Source of the DNA: Echinococcus granulosus
Taxonomy: Eukaryota > Platyhelminthes > Cestoda > Cyclophyllidea > Taeniidae
Assembly: GCF_000524195.1 (NCBI RefSeq)
Contig: NW_020170385.1
Span: forward strand, 180,508 to 244,507
Length of the DNA stretch: 64,000 nt
Direction: 5' to 3'
In this document: positions 48,901-62,400 of the stretch, piece by piece
Position numbering within the stretch: the stretch's first letter is position 1
Layout: every line of letters begins with the position of its first letter
Program-made: the position numbers and the translations under genes
The notes under the pieces: model-generated
The model's database searches: none
What the model saw: only the letters and a program-made list of their open reading frames with translations
What the model was told of the DNA's origin: nothing

Positions 48901-51900
48901 TTTCAAGCACCAGCAGCGTAGAAACGACGACAGCAAGTAATGGCAGGCGTGAAATCACTCTGGCTCTGATGGGCACTTAAACTGTTGTAGCTTTTTTCTT
49001 TCTCTTTCCTACGTCATGTAATACGACGTCTACATTTCATTAATGATGCACATTATTCTCCACTTTGTCATTATAAAGGATCATGATAAGGGTAATATTA
49101 GTCATCAAATTAAGTCTCCCACTTTCGTCTTTTTGAACCTTTTTAATCCACTTTCGATGTTTTTTTTGCAGATACGTTCATCACTATTAAGGTTTTATTT
49201 GTATTAATAAGACTTGATTTCTGGAATTTCACCTCGGTTCAAGGAATTTTTTTCATACCCCAAGCATTTTTTACATCACACTCACTGCATCCGACCACTG
49301 GCGCGTTTCTCTGCATATCAAAATTCACCCATACATTGCACCACCCCTGGGACTGGTGCCAGTTCTTTTTATCGGAAAAAGGGTCCTAGCATTTGTCAGT
49401 TAGGTACTTCGGTAGAGCATGTGATGCCATTCCGAAGCACCGATTTGCTTAGAACATCAGGTTTAAAATATTCAAAAACTCTGTTTTCAGTTGTGTTTAA
49501 TGCATTTGGAAAATGTTCTATAAGCTGCATTTTCATGCTAGTTTTTCAATCCATTTTTTTTCCTTTTTGAAATATTTTCTAATCGGAAGGCGAGATTAAA
49601 GTTGTTTCGGTGCAACTTTTGAAGCTAAGTGAGGTTTATCAGAATTCCTACTCGTAGCGAAATGGGCAGAACAAATCAGTAGTGATTTTAGCATGTTCTT
49701 CAGTTTAACATGTTAATTGTTAAATTTAGTAGTTACCCACACGCTCTCCTCATCTAACTTTGGTAACTTGCTCCGGTTTCTGTGTCACTGCCACCACGAA
49801 ATGCTGCTAAAGATTACGCGCCTACTAGATGATCGCCACTTTGGGGGAAGGCATGTGGCATTATGTGAGGGGTGTCGTTCAGAGCTTCCTGATCATTGCG
49901 AGGAATAACACAAATTGTTGGGTCATCAACGCGTATCGTAAGCACTTTTTCAATGTCTATAAACATTACCTCGGTAAGTCATTTCTTAGTGTTATCATAG
50001 CGGAAAAAGGAGGGCTTGCCGATGTTGACGCTTGTCCATCTACTGCAGAAGATACACTCGGTGGTTTTCGGAGGACATTGTCAAGGGAACGAAGGAGTTG
50101 CTTGCTTATGCTGCGGAGAATTGGCGCAACTGGAGGAAGGCGATCATCGAGTGGCAGTCACCAATCCTCTCCAACCCGTGAGTTCCCCTTCCCCTCCCCT
50201 CTCTTCTGCCTTTTAGCTACCTCTTGACCCCTTGAATATTTTAATTCCACCTACCATTAGCTCCTCTTGTCGCGTTTTCGGACTGTTTACATGCGTAAGA
50301 AAATATGCTCGTGGTGACCCCAAAAGCGCCAAATTTACACGATGCATCTTCACGCTCTAATTTTAACCGGTTTTGCGTTCAGCTAACTTGACTCCTAAAA
50401 CACTTCCATAGAAACACGATTGAAACTTCAGTAAGTGTGCCTCGTTTTGTGAAGTGTTGAAAGTCGTGCAAAGTTTACCTAACAAATTGTTCAGTGCATA
50501 ATTATTCAAAAGTCAGGTGTTTGAGAAATTTATGGCTCTAAGTAGCAACATGTTCACTGTTTCATTAAACCATAGTTCCAAAACTTTACTTTCTTTTTAG
50601 ATAGATTTATGTCAAGAAAACCAGTGGTTCTGTTTTTCTGCATTAAATGTTGACACTTTTGCTGGGATTTGATGAAGTAATAAGCTTTTCTGAATGCTTA
50701 ATGTTTTGGTAGCTCGTTAAAATTCAAGGTAATATTTTTGACGAGGTCTATTGTTTCCAGCCCTATTATTGCAGCATAAAGCTCTGGTTTAAGCGTTCTT
50801 GGTTCAAGCTTTGTTTATGTCCTTCTAGTTTAGCATTGAACATAAACATATCATACTTTCTTTCTTCTGACGACATCAATTGATTAAACTGTTCAAACAT
50901 CTGGCTGCATTTGCGTCTGCTGCTCTATCCTTAAGGCACACCCAACTTCCGCGCTTTCGATCCCAACTACTACCTTGAAATTGAGTGCTTTGGATAACTG
51001 GAAAACATGGGGTCTTCGGACTGGTCTTGTCGAAACTAGGCAAGGTTGCCCTACTATGCAACCGAATGATGCATCAGTATTGAAAACAGTCTTGATAATA
51101 GATTGAAGTTTTCTCAGTCATGACACTTCATGCATCAGCAGACGTTGAGAATCTTTTTAGCTCTGTGGCTAAGATTCCGATAAATTACATGATTGAAGAG
51201 GGTGGAGGTGCCTCTTAATGCAAGGAACCTACCGTTCCTTTGGTCTGATCATGCGCTCTGGTGCTATTCTTCGGGTGAGAAGCTATCCAAAGGTCACTAG
51301 GAGCGGAGAAACGTCATAGGGGGCCAATGTGACGCTTGTATATTAGCGAAGTAGGATTCAGTGTTGATTGCATTCTAATTTAGTTCTAAGTGTATTCCAT
51401 GTATTCCATTTAAATGAAATTGACTGCCATGTTGCGATTGGATCATTCATTGACAATCAGCGGTGCTTTCTTTAGGATTTCGTGCTTCCGTTTCCTATTG
51501 CTCAACCACTTTGTGCACGTGGTTAATTTCTGTTTCGTGTGCGAGGAACAAGGCGCCTAAAAGACCTCAATGCTAATGTTCTATCATGGGAGACCCGAAG
51601 CACGTATGTCTAACGGTAACTCATGGTGAGGCAGACCATCTTGCCTCAACCAATAGGTGCAAATCGCTCAATTGACTCAGTGTTTATTAGCTGCTCCTTA
51701 ACGTGAAATTTGAATAACCGTTACCGCACTCAAGAGCAATCATTGGGATGTCACTAACTAAGCTTAGATAATCACGAAGACTTTCGGTAGGTGAAAGCGT
51801 CTACTTTTTTTGAAAAATAAAAAATAGAATTGCTCTCCTCATGGTCAATTGGTCAAACTTGCAGCAAGGAGTGCTATTGGGGCACTTTTGGCTTCCACTT

Positions 51901-54900
51901 CTTGTGTTCCGCACTATGAGCTCACTGACTCACTNNNNNNNNNNNNNNNNNNNNNNNNNNNNNNNNNNNNNNNNNNNNNNNNNNNNNNNNNNNNNNNNNN
52001 NNNNNNNNNNNNNNNNNNNNNNNNNNNNNNNNNNCAACACCGCCTGCACCTACAAAGTTCTTATTCTTTTTATTCGTTTCCAAGTGAAAATCCAATAAAC
52101 CCTGTTTGTGAGCTTCATGTTTGCGTTGTTTGGTGCCATGCGACTTCCGCTTTTCGTTTCACATTGATTTCCGTCCAGCATTCACTACTTTCAGAAGGAA
52201 ATTAGCTATTGTACTGTGTTTGTATTACCTCCTTGTCATTATAAGTATTTGTTGTTAACTAACCTTTCAATCCACTTGCAAACTAACCGATATTGATCGT
52301 ATGCACAGTTTTGTATGCATTTTGAGCAGGTTCAGTTTGTCGGCACCTTTTGAACATTCATAGATGTTTATCGGTTTAATTGAGCCTCTCGAAACTAATA
52401 GATTTTATTAATTTTCTGTGTTATAACCTGGATCTTGTGACTATTACTACACCAGTCTTGAGATACCTTGCATCGACTGCCATTAACTCTTGTTCCTCCT
52501 ATAGTAGCCATCGTTATTTCTACTTTTGGTGGTCTCAAGGTAATCGCCTCATCTATTCTTAGTCTGACTGAACCTAAGTTTTGCTTTTCATAGGGTTTCA
52601 AAGGTACTTCCACTACCCCTTGTTGGTCTCCTGTCCCTTGAAGTCGGTTAACATTTAAAAAGTTTAATGCGTACGATTTGTGATGAGAACTTCCCAACTC
52701 TCTGAGTGCTTTAAAATAGCATTTTTTGAAGTTTTATGCAGCATATATTTCCCCGAATTCCAAGTGTACAATACTGTGACAAATACAGCATTATCATTTT
52801 ACACATTCCTTAATTTCCTGAGAAAGTCGTTATATTGCGCTGTTTCCGATATTCCTTCACTACATTTAGCAACTTACCGGATTGGTACAAGTCGGCTCTG
52901 TTCAATGAGCTCTACTTCATCTCAGATGGCGGGACTGTGTGGCTGGATCCTCTGCCATACACCAACGACCCTCGTGAAGAGCCGCCCATTGACGCAGTAC
53001 GCAAACGCAATCCTCACGTTGCAATGGATCCGCTCAACCTCACTGGTCGAGGCTCCACCAAGTCGGCCTTAAGCGCCACCACCGCTAACAACCACGTCTC
53101 ACCCTTCCGGGTCCGCACCGCTCACGGCCACGAGATGGGTCTCTTCGCCTACCTTGAAGGTCGGTCTACTGAGCCCTTTCATCTTATTTCTCCATTCTAT
53201 CCCCTTGTACATCAGGTTCCGTACCAATTTGTTGTGGTGCCTAGCACTGAGTTTGCGTACAAGTCAGAAGGTTTAAGCCTAACTCAACCCCTTACCCAAC
53301 CTTTAATAATAAATACGATTATTATCGGTTGAGTTGTTGCGTAGGTAGATCCAGTCAAGGCAATTATTTCAAAAATGCGGGCATATTCTTTATTCCATGT
53401 TAAATAAATGGATGAGTTCTTTGGTATTTCTTGAGAAAATACCCTTTTTCTGGTCGATATGAAATCTGATATATCTCTTTTCTGAGTTTGTCTTTAAAAC
53501 GATGAAACTATGGACATTTGGTTGGATATTTCATAAGTTATTAATAATACTTTTAAGCTCTTTTAAGTAGCTTACCTTCTACCATGCAGTTCTTAAAATG
53601 CATGTTTTAGTCATACAACTGGATTCCAAGTGTTCCTGTTGAACTAAACTACTAATTTATAAGACATTCAGGGTTGTATTTTGCAAAGTAGGCACTGAAT
53701 ATCTAAAAAAGCTCTTGTTTTTGCGGTATAATTTCAGGCCCGTAATCGCGTTCAAACAGGACTACGTTTAACTTTAACAAATTGCATAACCATTCAAATT
53801 CCATTTTCCATTTCGAAAGCCATGGATTTAGGGCATTTGGAAACTTTTTTCGTCGACCGTGATTGTTAACGTTTGGTACCGTTGATAAATTTATGCCATA
53901 TCCAAGGTTCCTACTAAAGATGGGAGTGGATTTCAAGTAATCATCCAAATCTAGCACGAATTATGCGGTGCCATCATTTTGCACTGCGATATTCTCAAAC
54001 TGTCTATTTACTTCTTGAAGTTACCTATAATGTAGGCACGTAGTAACTTTTCCACTTCAGTTGTTTGCAGTCCTTTATTTCCCTTTTCCGCATCCAACCT
54101 ATCCAAACATGTCGCATTGTTAATCAAGTTCCCCCATTCAATCGCGCAACAGTTGCGTTCAAAATTAATATTTTACGTTTTAATAGTGTAAGCAATCGTC
54201 CTTTACTTGTACCGGGCAGGTTTGTGAGTTTCTTTTTCACTTTGTTTGGATGCTTACTAACTTCCTCACTGCCGAATGTTTTCTGGATGCCTTGCTGAGA
54301 CCTGAACGCTGTTTAAACTCCTTTTTGTAGTAACCTTGCTGTGATAGCCATAAATTTCAATAACCGTTTCCGAAGTTCTAAAGCATCAAGAACAAACTTT
54401 GTTCCCTTACGTCCTCCGACTGAAGCTTTCCTCAATTTCTATTTGTCTGCGCCATAAAGCTGGTGGGGCAAATCAAAATTGAAAGCACTTACGTCCACAT
54501 TCACTTAGTTGTATCAAAATTGTACCCTCCAATATACGATCGAGCTAAAAAACAAGCTTTTAATGCTATGATCTAATACTGTTTTTATGACAAAATAGTA
54601 GCTGCTGCCACAGACACAACCCTGCCACATGCTTTGAAAGGCTTGAAAAAGTTCAAATTCGGGAGGCGAATCCATAAAACTCACTTTGCATCTGGTGGAT
54701 TCGCTATCGTTTGTCACGGCTTTAATGTGACGTACACTTGATAATTATTCTAGGTCACGAATATCGCATGTTCAACACCTACGATGTGCACTTCAATGCC
54801 TCGTGGGCGCTGATAGAGCTGTGGCCGAAGATCGAACTGGCGGTGCTCTACGATCTTGTGGACATGACTATCTCAGAGGACTCTACTCCGGTGACTTTCA

Positions 54901-57900
54901 TCTACAAGGGCCTCAAGGGCCCGCGCAACGCTCCTCTTGGGGTGCCTCACGATTGCGGTGACCCCGAGGGAGAGCCCTGGGTCAACGTCAACGCCTACAT
55001 TATGTATCCCACCGACAACTGGAAGGATCTGTCGCCAAAGTTCATCCTAATGGCATGGCGGGACTGGAAGATCACTGGTGATGACGCCTTCCTCCATTAC
55101 GTCCTACCTGTCGTGCTGGTGAATTTTGTGTTTTGTCACCTAGGATAGTATTTTGCCCTAGTAACTTGAGCATATTGAGCTTATTTATGGTACTGCAGCG
55201 CCGCCATCACTGTCCCAGACATTGTATAGCATAAGTCTATAAACTATTTTGTGATAGGGAATCAGGCAGAAATGCTGTACGTACAAAGCGAAAAGGAACC
55301 GCTATTTCTCAATATCACTATTGCTTGTGGTAGTCGATTTTGCTTAGCTATTTGCCTATCTGATTTTCGACATTCCATAAGTTTATAGTCTGTCATTTCA
55401 GACTGACTACTCGCATCGCTGTTTCATTAATACCTGTTTTAAGCATTATTGTTGAGTTAGATCTGCTTTGGTCTTTAGAGTGTTGTTCAGTCCTGCTTGG
55501 AAAAGTGGGATGCTGATGGAGATGGGATTATCGAAAACTCTGGTTTCCCTGACCAGACCTATGACACCTGGAAATCCCGAGGTTTAAGGTGAATTTTGTT
55601 GACCGTTTATGGCATTCTAAGTAGTCATGCTTCGATTTTAAATCGGAAGCAAATTTAGATTTCAAAGACATTTACCTTCTGCCCGTCTTTTCACACGCGG
55701 TTCCTTTTTCCATTTTCCTACTGAAATGAATTATCAGCCCACTTTACTCGCAAACTCGTTTATGATTTTAAGTCTTCTAACCAACATGTCACTTTAGTCG
55801 AGTGATTAGCCCATCAATCAACCTAATTTCCTAACTTTTTGCTTGATTAGAACCTTTAATGAGCCCTCTTTTTGGAATTATCAAGCCACGGAAGCGTCAG
55901 TATCCAATAGGGGCTGGCTTCTTGCGCAAGAACACAAGTGTAGCAAGTTGATTAACCTTAACTGGTCAATAACGACTTGTAGAACGTTCTTCCACATTTT
56001 CGCCTAGACGACTTGCCCAACTCCGCCGACCAGACCAAACCACTTTCCTTGATATAACGCTACGACGACTCAGCATTTTTGATAGTGGCCTTTTTGATTA
56101 CACATGAGCATTTTTCAAGCATTACATCACACTTAAGGTTGAGTCCTTAAAAAATCTAGACTCGCTCCCACTGATTGTGGTCACGGTCTCGAAGACTTTC
56201 TAGGCGAGACGGTTCATCGGCCAAATCTGCTACACAGCGCACGCCCCTTAGACGTTAACATTTTTTTCGCGAACAGCCTGATTAAACCTCTTTCCTTATC
56301 CAATTCTTGCCGTAAAGAAACGCAATGAAGTGTCGGATTTCCCACGACAATGTGAAGATCGTTCTTATTTGCAGTACTAATATAACCCCCCCCCCTTGAT
56401 GATGCTACCTCTCCCTTTTGTACGCAGCGCCTACGTGGGAGGACTCTGGGTTGCGGCTCTGTATGCGACTCACGACATGCTCAAACACGTGGGCAACAAG
56501 ACTTTTCTCGGCGCAGTCAGGCACTGGCCCGAGGTCAACGACAATCTGTCCGGACTGCTGAAGCGCGCCAAGTCCGCTTACCACGACCAACTTTGGGGGG
56601 GTTAGCCAGGCATTTTTTTTCTGTTTCCTAGATCATTACATTACAACTTCGTTTTTTTCCGGTGAAATTCGTTATCTTAACGTCTGTTTTTCACTAAATT
56701 CCGAACATGGTAGGATCACATTCTTCTGGTTTGAGCGGCTAGGAATTCTTTACTTTCTATTCTATAAAAGATCAAGCACTGATGAAATTATGCATTTGCA
56801 AGCCAATGTACCGCCGAATTACATCTTGCTGCATGAGAATTGGTGGTTTCACATATTAATCAAATAAATTTGAACCTTTTGAGGAATTGAGTGCACTTCT
56901 GCATACGCAGGCGGGGGGAGGGGACAAAACACGCTTGTGTTTGGTCACTCACCAAGATAACGAGTGGTATAATGAATAATGGTGGGCACCAACACCAGTG
57001 CATAGCAGTGAAAATACGCCCAATCGCTTGCAATATTTACCTTACTCTGTCCCCAATTCTTCAACGAATAAGTACTGCTAAAAGCCATTACGATATAGGC
57101 GTTAGAATAGGCTATCGCCTGTCATCCTGGCTTGTAGTCGAGGGGAAATTAATGCGCGCATCCCCCCACAGGTGAATTCTACCGCTATGACAGCACCACT
57201 CCGTCGGATGCGCGGAACAACTCCGTGATGGCCGACCAGCTGAGCGGCTACTGGTTTCTCCGCATGGGCGGTGCGCCTGTTGACGCTGTGAGTTTCTCTC
57301 CTCCCGAACCATTTCAAATAGTCCGCCTTAGCCTTTTATCGGTTAAATTATTACTCGCGACTGCTATTTCAGCCGCGCAACTTTTACATGCTCAACATTA
57401 CATTTTAATAGAGCTTGATCCATTATTGACTGGGACATGTAAATTTGGGATAATTCGGCCTTGTACAAAGCGATCGCCCCTACTACAAGTCACTTCCTTT
57501 CAAAGATTTTAATTATTCTCAAATTTTTTAAAGCCATCTCCGCGAAACCTTCAGAAATGTCCTTAAAATCCGTGGACTCAAAAATTTATCTTACTAATGC
57601 ATCAGCTGAACATAAAATCCAAGTTCTCATGGTAATATAGCCACCATTTTCCCACATATTGGGCACATCTCATGTTGTCAAAAAATGCCTTTATTCAGAA
57701 TTTAAAACGTGTGTCAGTAAATAAACCACTCTCTGACATCAACAAGATTTGCATCACTGAAAAATGATTGCACCACCTTTCACGAGTGTGATGCAGCGCC
57801 ACCCGAAATACCTGAGAAACCTAACTAAAAAATTATTCTTATGATCACAAAAAAAACAATTTACGGAAGTGGAGTAAGCGTGTTACTAGGAAGCTAGTAA

Positions 57901-58582
57901 TAAAGGTGCAATGAGAAGGAAGATTTGAATCTTGAGTTAAATCCTACCTTCTTACATTATAAACACCAGGTTTTTTGTCTGTGGCTTGCACAGCTTTGTC
58001 TACTGGATATTTTGAGTAGAACAATTCATTTGAATTCAGATTCTACCAGTGGATGCTGTGATGGGGACACTGAAAACGATTGTCAGATTGAATTGGCTCA
58101 GTGTTCGTAACGGTAAGCTCGGGGCAATCAACAGTGTCTTCTCCAGCGCCAAAACAGACAATACCAATATGCAGGCTGAAGAGTTTTGGGTCGCCGTCAA
58201 CTATGGCCTTGCGGCCCTCCTCATTCTTCATGTGAGCCCCTCTTAACCCGACTGACGTAGACTTTCTGAACTCGACAATTTAATGCAGGGTTTACATTCA
58301 GGATACTGGCAGATATTACTCGGTCAAAGAAAATAAGTGCTAATCCTTCTAGTTAGAAACGCCAAGTACCGGAAATTGAAACTTGACTTGTAGGGCAAAT
58401 CACCAGAGGGCTTCAGGCTAGCGGGTGTCTGTTTCGAGCATGTCTACAACCACCTAGGTCTACACTTTCAGACGCCCGAGGCATTCACAAAGGAAGCTAC
58501 ATACCGGTCGTTGGGGTACATGCGACCCCTCGCGATCTGGAGCATCCAGCGTGCCATCAAGATGACGCACCCGACCCATTAG
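42971..58582 (+). CDS. GBA2: Non-lysosomal glucosylceramidase (GBA2, GH116)
   Basis: GBA2 hydrolyses glucosylceramide to ceramide and glucose at the cytosolic face of ER/Golgi and plasma membranes. Fourteen exons: 42971-43131, 43706-43913, 43983-44183, 44710-45045, 45449-45692, 47842-48052, 50049-50177, 52870-53159, 54754-55118, 55479-55588, 56428-56600, 57172-57287, 58040-58231, 58394-58582. All phases agree; total 2925 nt, 974 residues (human about 927). Blocks: [17 protein letters not shown] near the N-terminus, [34 protein letters not shown], then the GH116 active site: nucleophile Glu in FAYLEG (about residue 593), [20 protein letters not shown], and the acid/base Asp in DQTYDTW (about residue 744), the same 151-residue spacing as in human. 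C-terminal SDEVWVGV-like block appears as [14 protein letters not shown], and [13 protein letters not shown] closes the domain. A start at 42902 is possible if the acceptor at 42936 is not used. Confidence 0.96.
48053..52869 (+). other. Large GBA2 introns with the assembly gap
   Basis: The introns flanking the 50049-50177 exon. The second (50178-52869) contains the 100-N gap. Both flanking exons join in phase, so no coding exon needs to be missing in the gap. No nested gene seen. Confidence 0.75.
51935..52034. other. Assembly gap (100 N)
   Basis: Exactly one hundred N, the usual placeholder for a gap of unknown size. Open frames crossing it are artefacts. Confidence 0.98.
56386..56395. repeat. 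Poly-C run (10 C) before GBA2 exon 11
   Basis: Ten C, about 32 nt before the exon starting at 56428; likely just part of the pyrimidine-rich intron end. Confidence 0.8.
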
Positions 58583-59420
58583 ATCCAAACGCTATCCCCC
58601 CATGTATGTCCTCACCCCTCTTTGCCTTCCTTACTTTGCTGCCTCTTATCTGGTTTTCATCTCTACAGACTCACCGAATGTGTCTACCTTTCATCCATGC
58701 CTTCATAACTACTTTCATGTTCTCACTAAGTCGATTCCTCAAGTGCAATCTCGGGATCGCTCAACTAGAAAACCAACGCGGTGACTTCTAAGGCAGATAA
58801 TAGTAATGTCTCTTCCTGGATTCCATTCAAACATTCATTTCACTTGACAATTGGGAATTTGTGAAATGGTATCCGAAAATGCTTACTTTTTAGAAAAGTG
58901 AATAAAAAAATTACAGGTGGGATTTTCGTTCACCACATAGTTTTACTTTGTTATTCGCGTGGAAAAGTAGAGCACTCTGGGGCGGTGTTTGTGGTTTGAA
59001 GTCACACCATTTCAGGCCCTCCGCTAGGTTCCGCGCATCTTTTCGCGACTCAAATTTGCCAATCGTAAGCGCCAAAGTTGAGCCTGATCATGATCCATTT
59101 TTCTCGACAAAATATCCCTAAAAATCAGTTAACAAGGTTGCAATTCCAATTACGGCTTCGAAAAAGCCAACTGGGCGGGCTGGCTCGGTTGATACTACAC
59201 TTGAGACTTTCAAACATGTCACTGATGGGAAATGAGAAGCAATGACGAATTAAATCAAAAACAGGTATCTAATGCAACGGTAAATACTATTTTAATATGC
59301 CATGCACTGATGCTGAATTTATGCAGCGGAACCCTTCACCTAATCTAATCCCTTTGGGAGGTACTTTTTCTGTCATTTCAATGGTTTTCACTGCACATCA
59401 AGTACTCGCAGGACACTCAC
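58583..59420. other. Interval between GBA2 and MSH6 3' ends
   Basis: Contains the GBA2 3' UTR with its AATAAA at 58901. The last short MSH6 exon (minus strand) is expected here, because the exon at 59421 ends in phase 2 at a donor; I could not identify it. Confidence 0.5.
58901..58906 (+). promoter_or_regulatory. Polyadenylation signal of GBA2
   Basis: AATAAA about 320 nt after the GBA2 stop, followed by an A-run. Confidence 0.55.
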
Positions 59421-62400
59421 CGCAGACACGAGAAAACCAACGTCGCCTTCTCAAACTCTCTGGCCATGATTACGCCCTTATTAATTACCTACAAGAAATC
59501 ATTACAGATGGTTTACATGCCAAAACTTTGGTGATATCCGGTTGCTGACGTTATGATGACACCAATTAACACAAATAAATGGGGAATCGAGTAAAGGGCC
59601 AAAATGCCGATATAAACAACGAAAGAGGATGTTACTTCGTCTGGAATTTGTGCCAAGCGAGCGACATTAAAACCGTAGCTTTTGGGACATGCCGAGGGAA
59701 CGAGCTTGTAGAGGAAGGTGATCTTCTGCGTGTCGCTACCCGCCTCCGCTTCTGCCGGCTGCTCCTCCAACCCTCCATCGCCGACTAAACATGCCTGCAG
59801 AATAACACCACAGCTTATTTCAGCAAGAGTGAGGATACCTTCACTCTAAGTGAGTCAAGTTGGGGTGACAACCGCAGCGTTAAGCAGCATTATCAATATG
59901 GACAGCAAATAACGTGGTCGAAAAGTATTAGAAGGCAGTTACAAAAGTGCATCTTTTGAAAATGGATGCCTGGTGACGAAAATACGGCAGACCATGTGCC
60001 CGATGTCGAGAGCCTCGAGGGAGGCACCGGTCCGGGATTTCTGCAGCACCTCGACGAGGTTGTGGTAGTGAGTAGAGAAGAGGCTTAGCGGACCAGAAGG
60101 GCGTGCTGTGGTGAGATAGCGGAGGACGGCAGAGGCCAGGGCGGAACCGTCTCGGGTCGAGGTACCGCGGCCCAACTCATCCATCAGTACAAGGCTGTGC
60201 GCCGTCGCGTGATTGAGGATCACGGCCGTCTCTGCCAGCTCCACAAAGAACGTGCTTTGACCCGATATCAACCGATCCGATGCTCCGATTCGCGTGAACA
60301 CCCTGTCGACTGGCGTCAGACGACAACTCGTAGCCGGTATCTGACACCCCTACAGATAAAAATCTCGCCAGATATTTCGTAAGTCTCGTCGGCTACTACA
60401 CCTATTCAGGAGAATGTTATTGCTCAAATAGGGATGAGAAAGAATTTTACCAGGTGGGCGAGAATGACCAGAAGTGCGGTCTGACGCATGAGAGTAGATT
60501 TGCCGCCCATATTGGGTCCAGTGATGAGAAGAGTCGTGACGCCCACCTTGAAGCCCGTCGAGGTGGCCTTCTCCTGGCCCAGAATGGGACCCAACTGAAC
60601 GTCATTGGGAGTGATCTCGCCACCGGAAAAGCTTCTCACTAGACACGGATGGTAACCGCCTTCAATCTCCAGAAATGGCTGCGACCGGAGGGAGAGAGAG
60701 GGAGAGAAGGCATTAGGGAGTAATACGATGCGCCAATTGTCAATCTGGGGTAGGATATGTACCTACATACACACGTAAATTTACCTTAGTTCCAGGATCA
60801 AGAGGGTAGAATTCCGGACGACAGGTGATTGCGGCAGCGGAGATGCTGTAGTTGGCGAGAGAGATGAGGCAATCCAGTTCTGCAATGCACCTGATGGCCG
60901 CCTGCCAGTTGGAGTAGCTTAAAACAAGAGAGAAGCATCATGATCGTCAACTAGTCTTTGTAAGGCCAATAGGAGATCCAGCACTTGGTGTTTCGGATAG
61001 TGATAAACGAAGAATATAAACGTTGTAAAGTAGGTAACTACCGTGTAGCTGGCCCAAATCCCCAAAAAAATTTATCGCTAGGATTCCCGTCAACCAGGCC
61101 ACCCCATATCCACCACAAATGGCATACAGCATCAATGCGTGCTATTTGAAGGGCAGCGTTGACAGTATCTTAACCCTTAATATCGCTTTTATTAAAGTGA
61201 GTCTGTTTAGAATCTGCCAGTCAGGGAAGAAGACAGTAGTTGAAACAAGTGGAAAACTTCGATATTTTTCACCTTTATCTAGCAACGCCAGGATAGTCTA
61301 GTGCTTGCAGACATTTGGCTTACCTAGCAACAAAAAACTCGAAGTTTAAAGCTGAATTTAGACCACTTAGAGTACTAGAGTCAAGGCGTGTATACTAAAT
61401 GAATGAGAAATTTTACCATTGGATTGCCTGAATTTTCACTCGACATGTATTGGGCCATAATTACGTGAGTATTTGGAATTCAATATGAAAATAAGGAATT
61501 TTCTCAAAGTGGTTTGGTTGCAAATTTTGTTCGGCACGGTGAAGCAACTGATTCAATTACGAAGTGATTAGCAGCACAACAGTATTTTGTGCAAGATTAC
61601 CCTAAGGAAGCTTCAATCCATGGTGAATACTAAATCAAGGCGATACAAAATGAAGAGCCAGTGTGACAGAACTGGTAGTAGTACCTGGAGCTAAAGGAGG
61701 CAAAGAGACGACGCATGATGCCCTGCATGCTCTCCTGCTTGGCGTCTTCGGCAATAACGAGGCGTGCGAAGAGCTCCTTGATGGGGGGTGGACGAAAGCG
61801 ACGAAAGCCCTTTCGCTGGCCCGTTGCCTCCCAGGCATGAGGCACTCGATCCATGCACGTCTCTGGCACCTCTATCTGAAAACGGTTCTTCCCCGTCCCC
61901 GTGTAGGTCAGCTGCTCCCACACAAAGAAAGATTGCCCTTAAACATACAACGGTCCCGCTATGCTTACCAAAAATAGTTTTAATGAATATGACTAGGTTG
62001 ATGGATTCTCCCTCCTCCATAGGGCAGATAATTACGCTTAAATCGAGCCTCCGCCAGTGGTGGGAATCCGCTTGAAACGCCCCTCAAGCTTAAAAGGGAT
62101 CACTCGAGTTGACCTCAAACCGTCTGATCTCCGTAAACGCTACTTTCTCCAAGTACTACAGTTCACCGACAGTCGAGTAAGTTTTTCACCACATCTACTT
62201 CTAGGCCTTAATCATTGCTGGCATATTTTCAGTCTCACTTTTCGTCAAGACATTATTCAGGACTTTATGTGATAATTAATAACATTGAGCTATACTTTTA
62301 CCCCATTACTTGCAGATTGGTGCCACCTGCACTGAGATTCAGCGCCATCCCAACGGTGGCAATAAAGTGTTTCTTACCTGACAGCCAATCAGGTCACTCT

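Noticed and set aside
58960..59060. Minus-strand frame with KDARNLAEGLKWCDF as a possible last exon of MSH6
   Set aside because: The nearest acceptor gives the wrong phase from the 59421 donor and the sequence does not resemble the MSH6 C-terminus.
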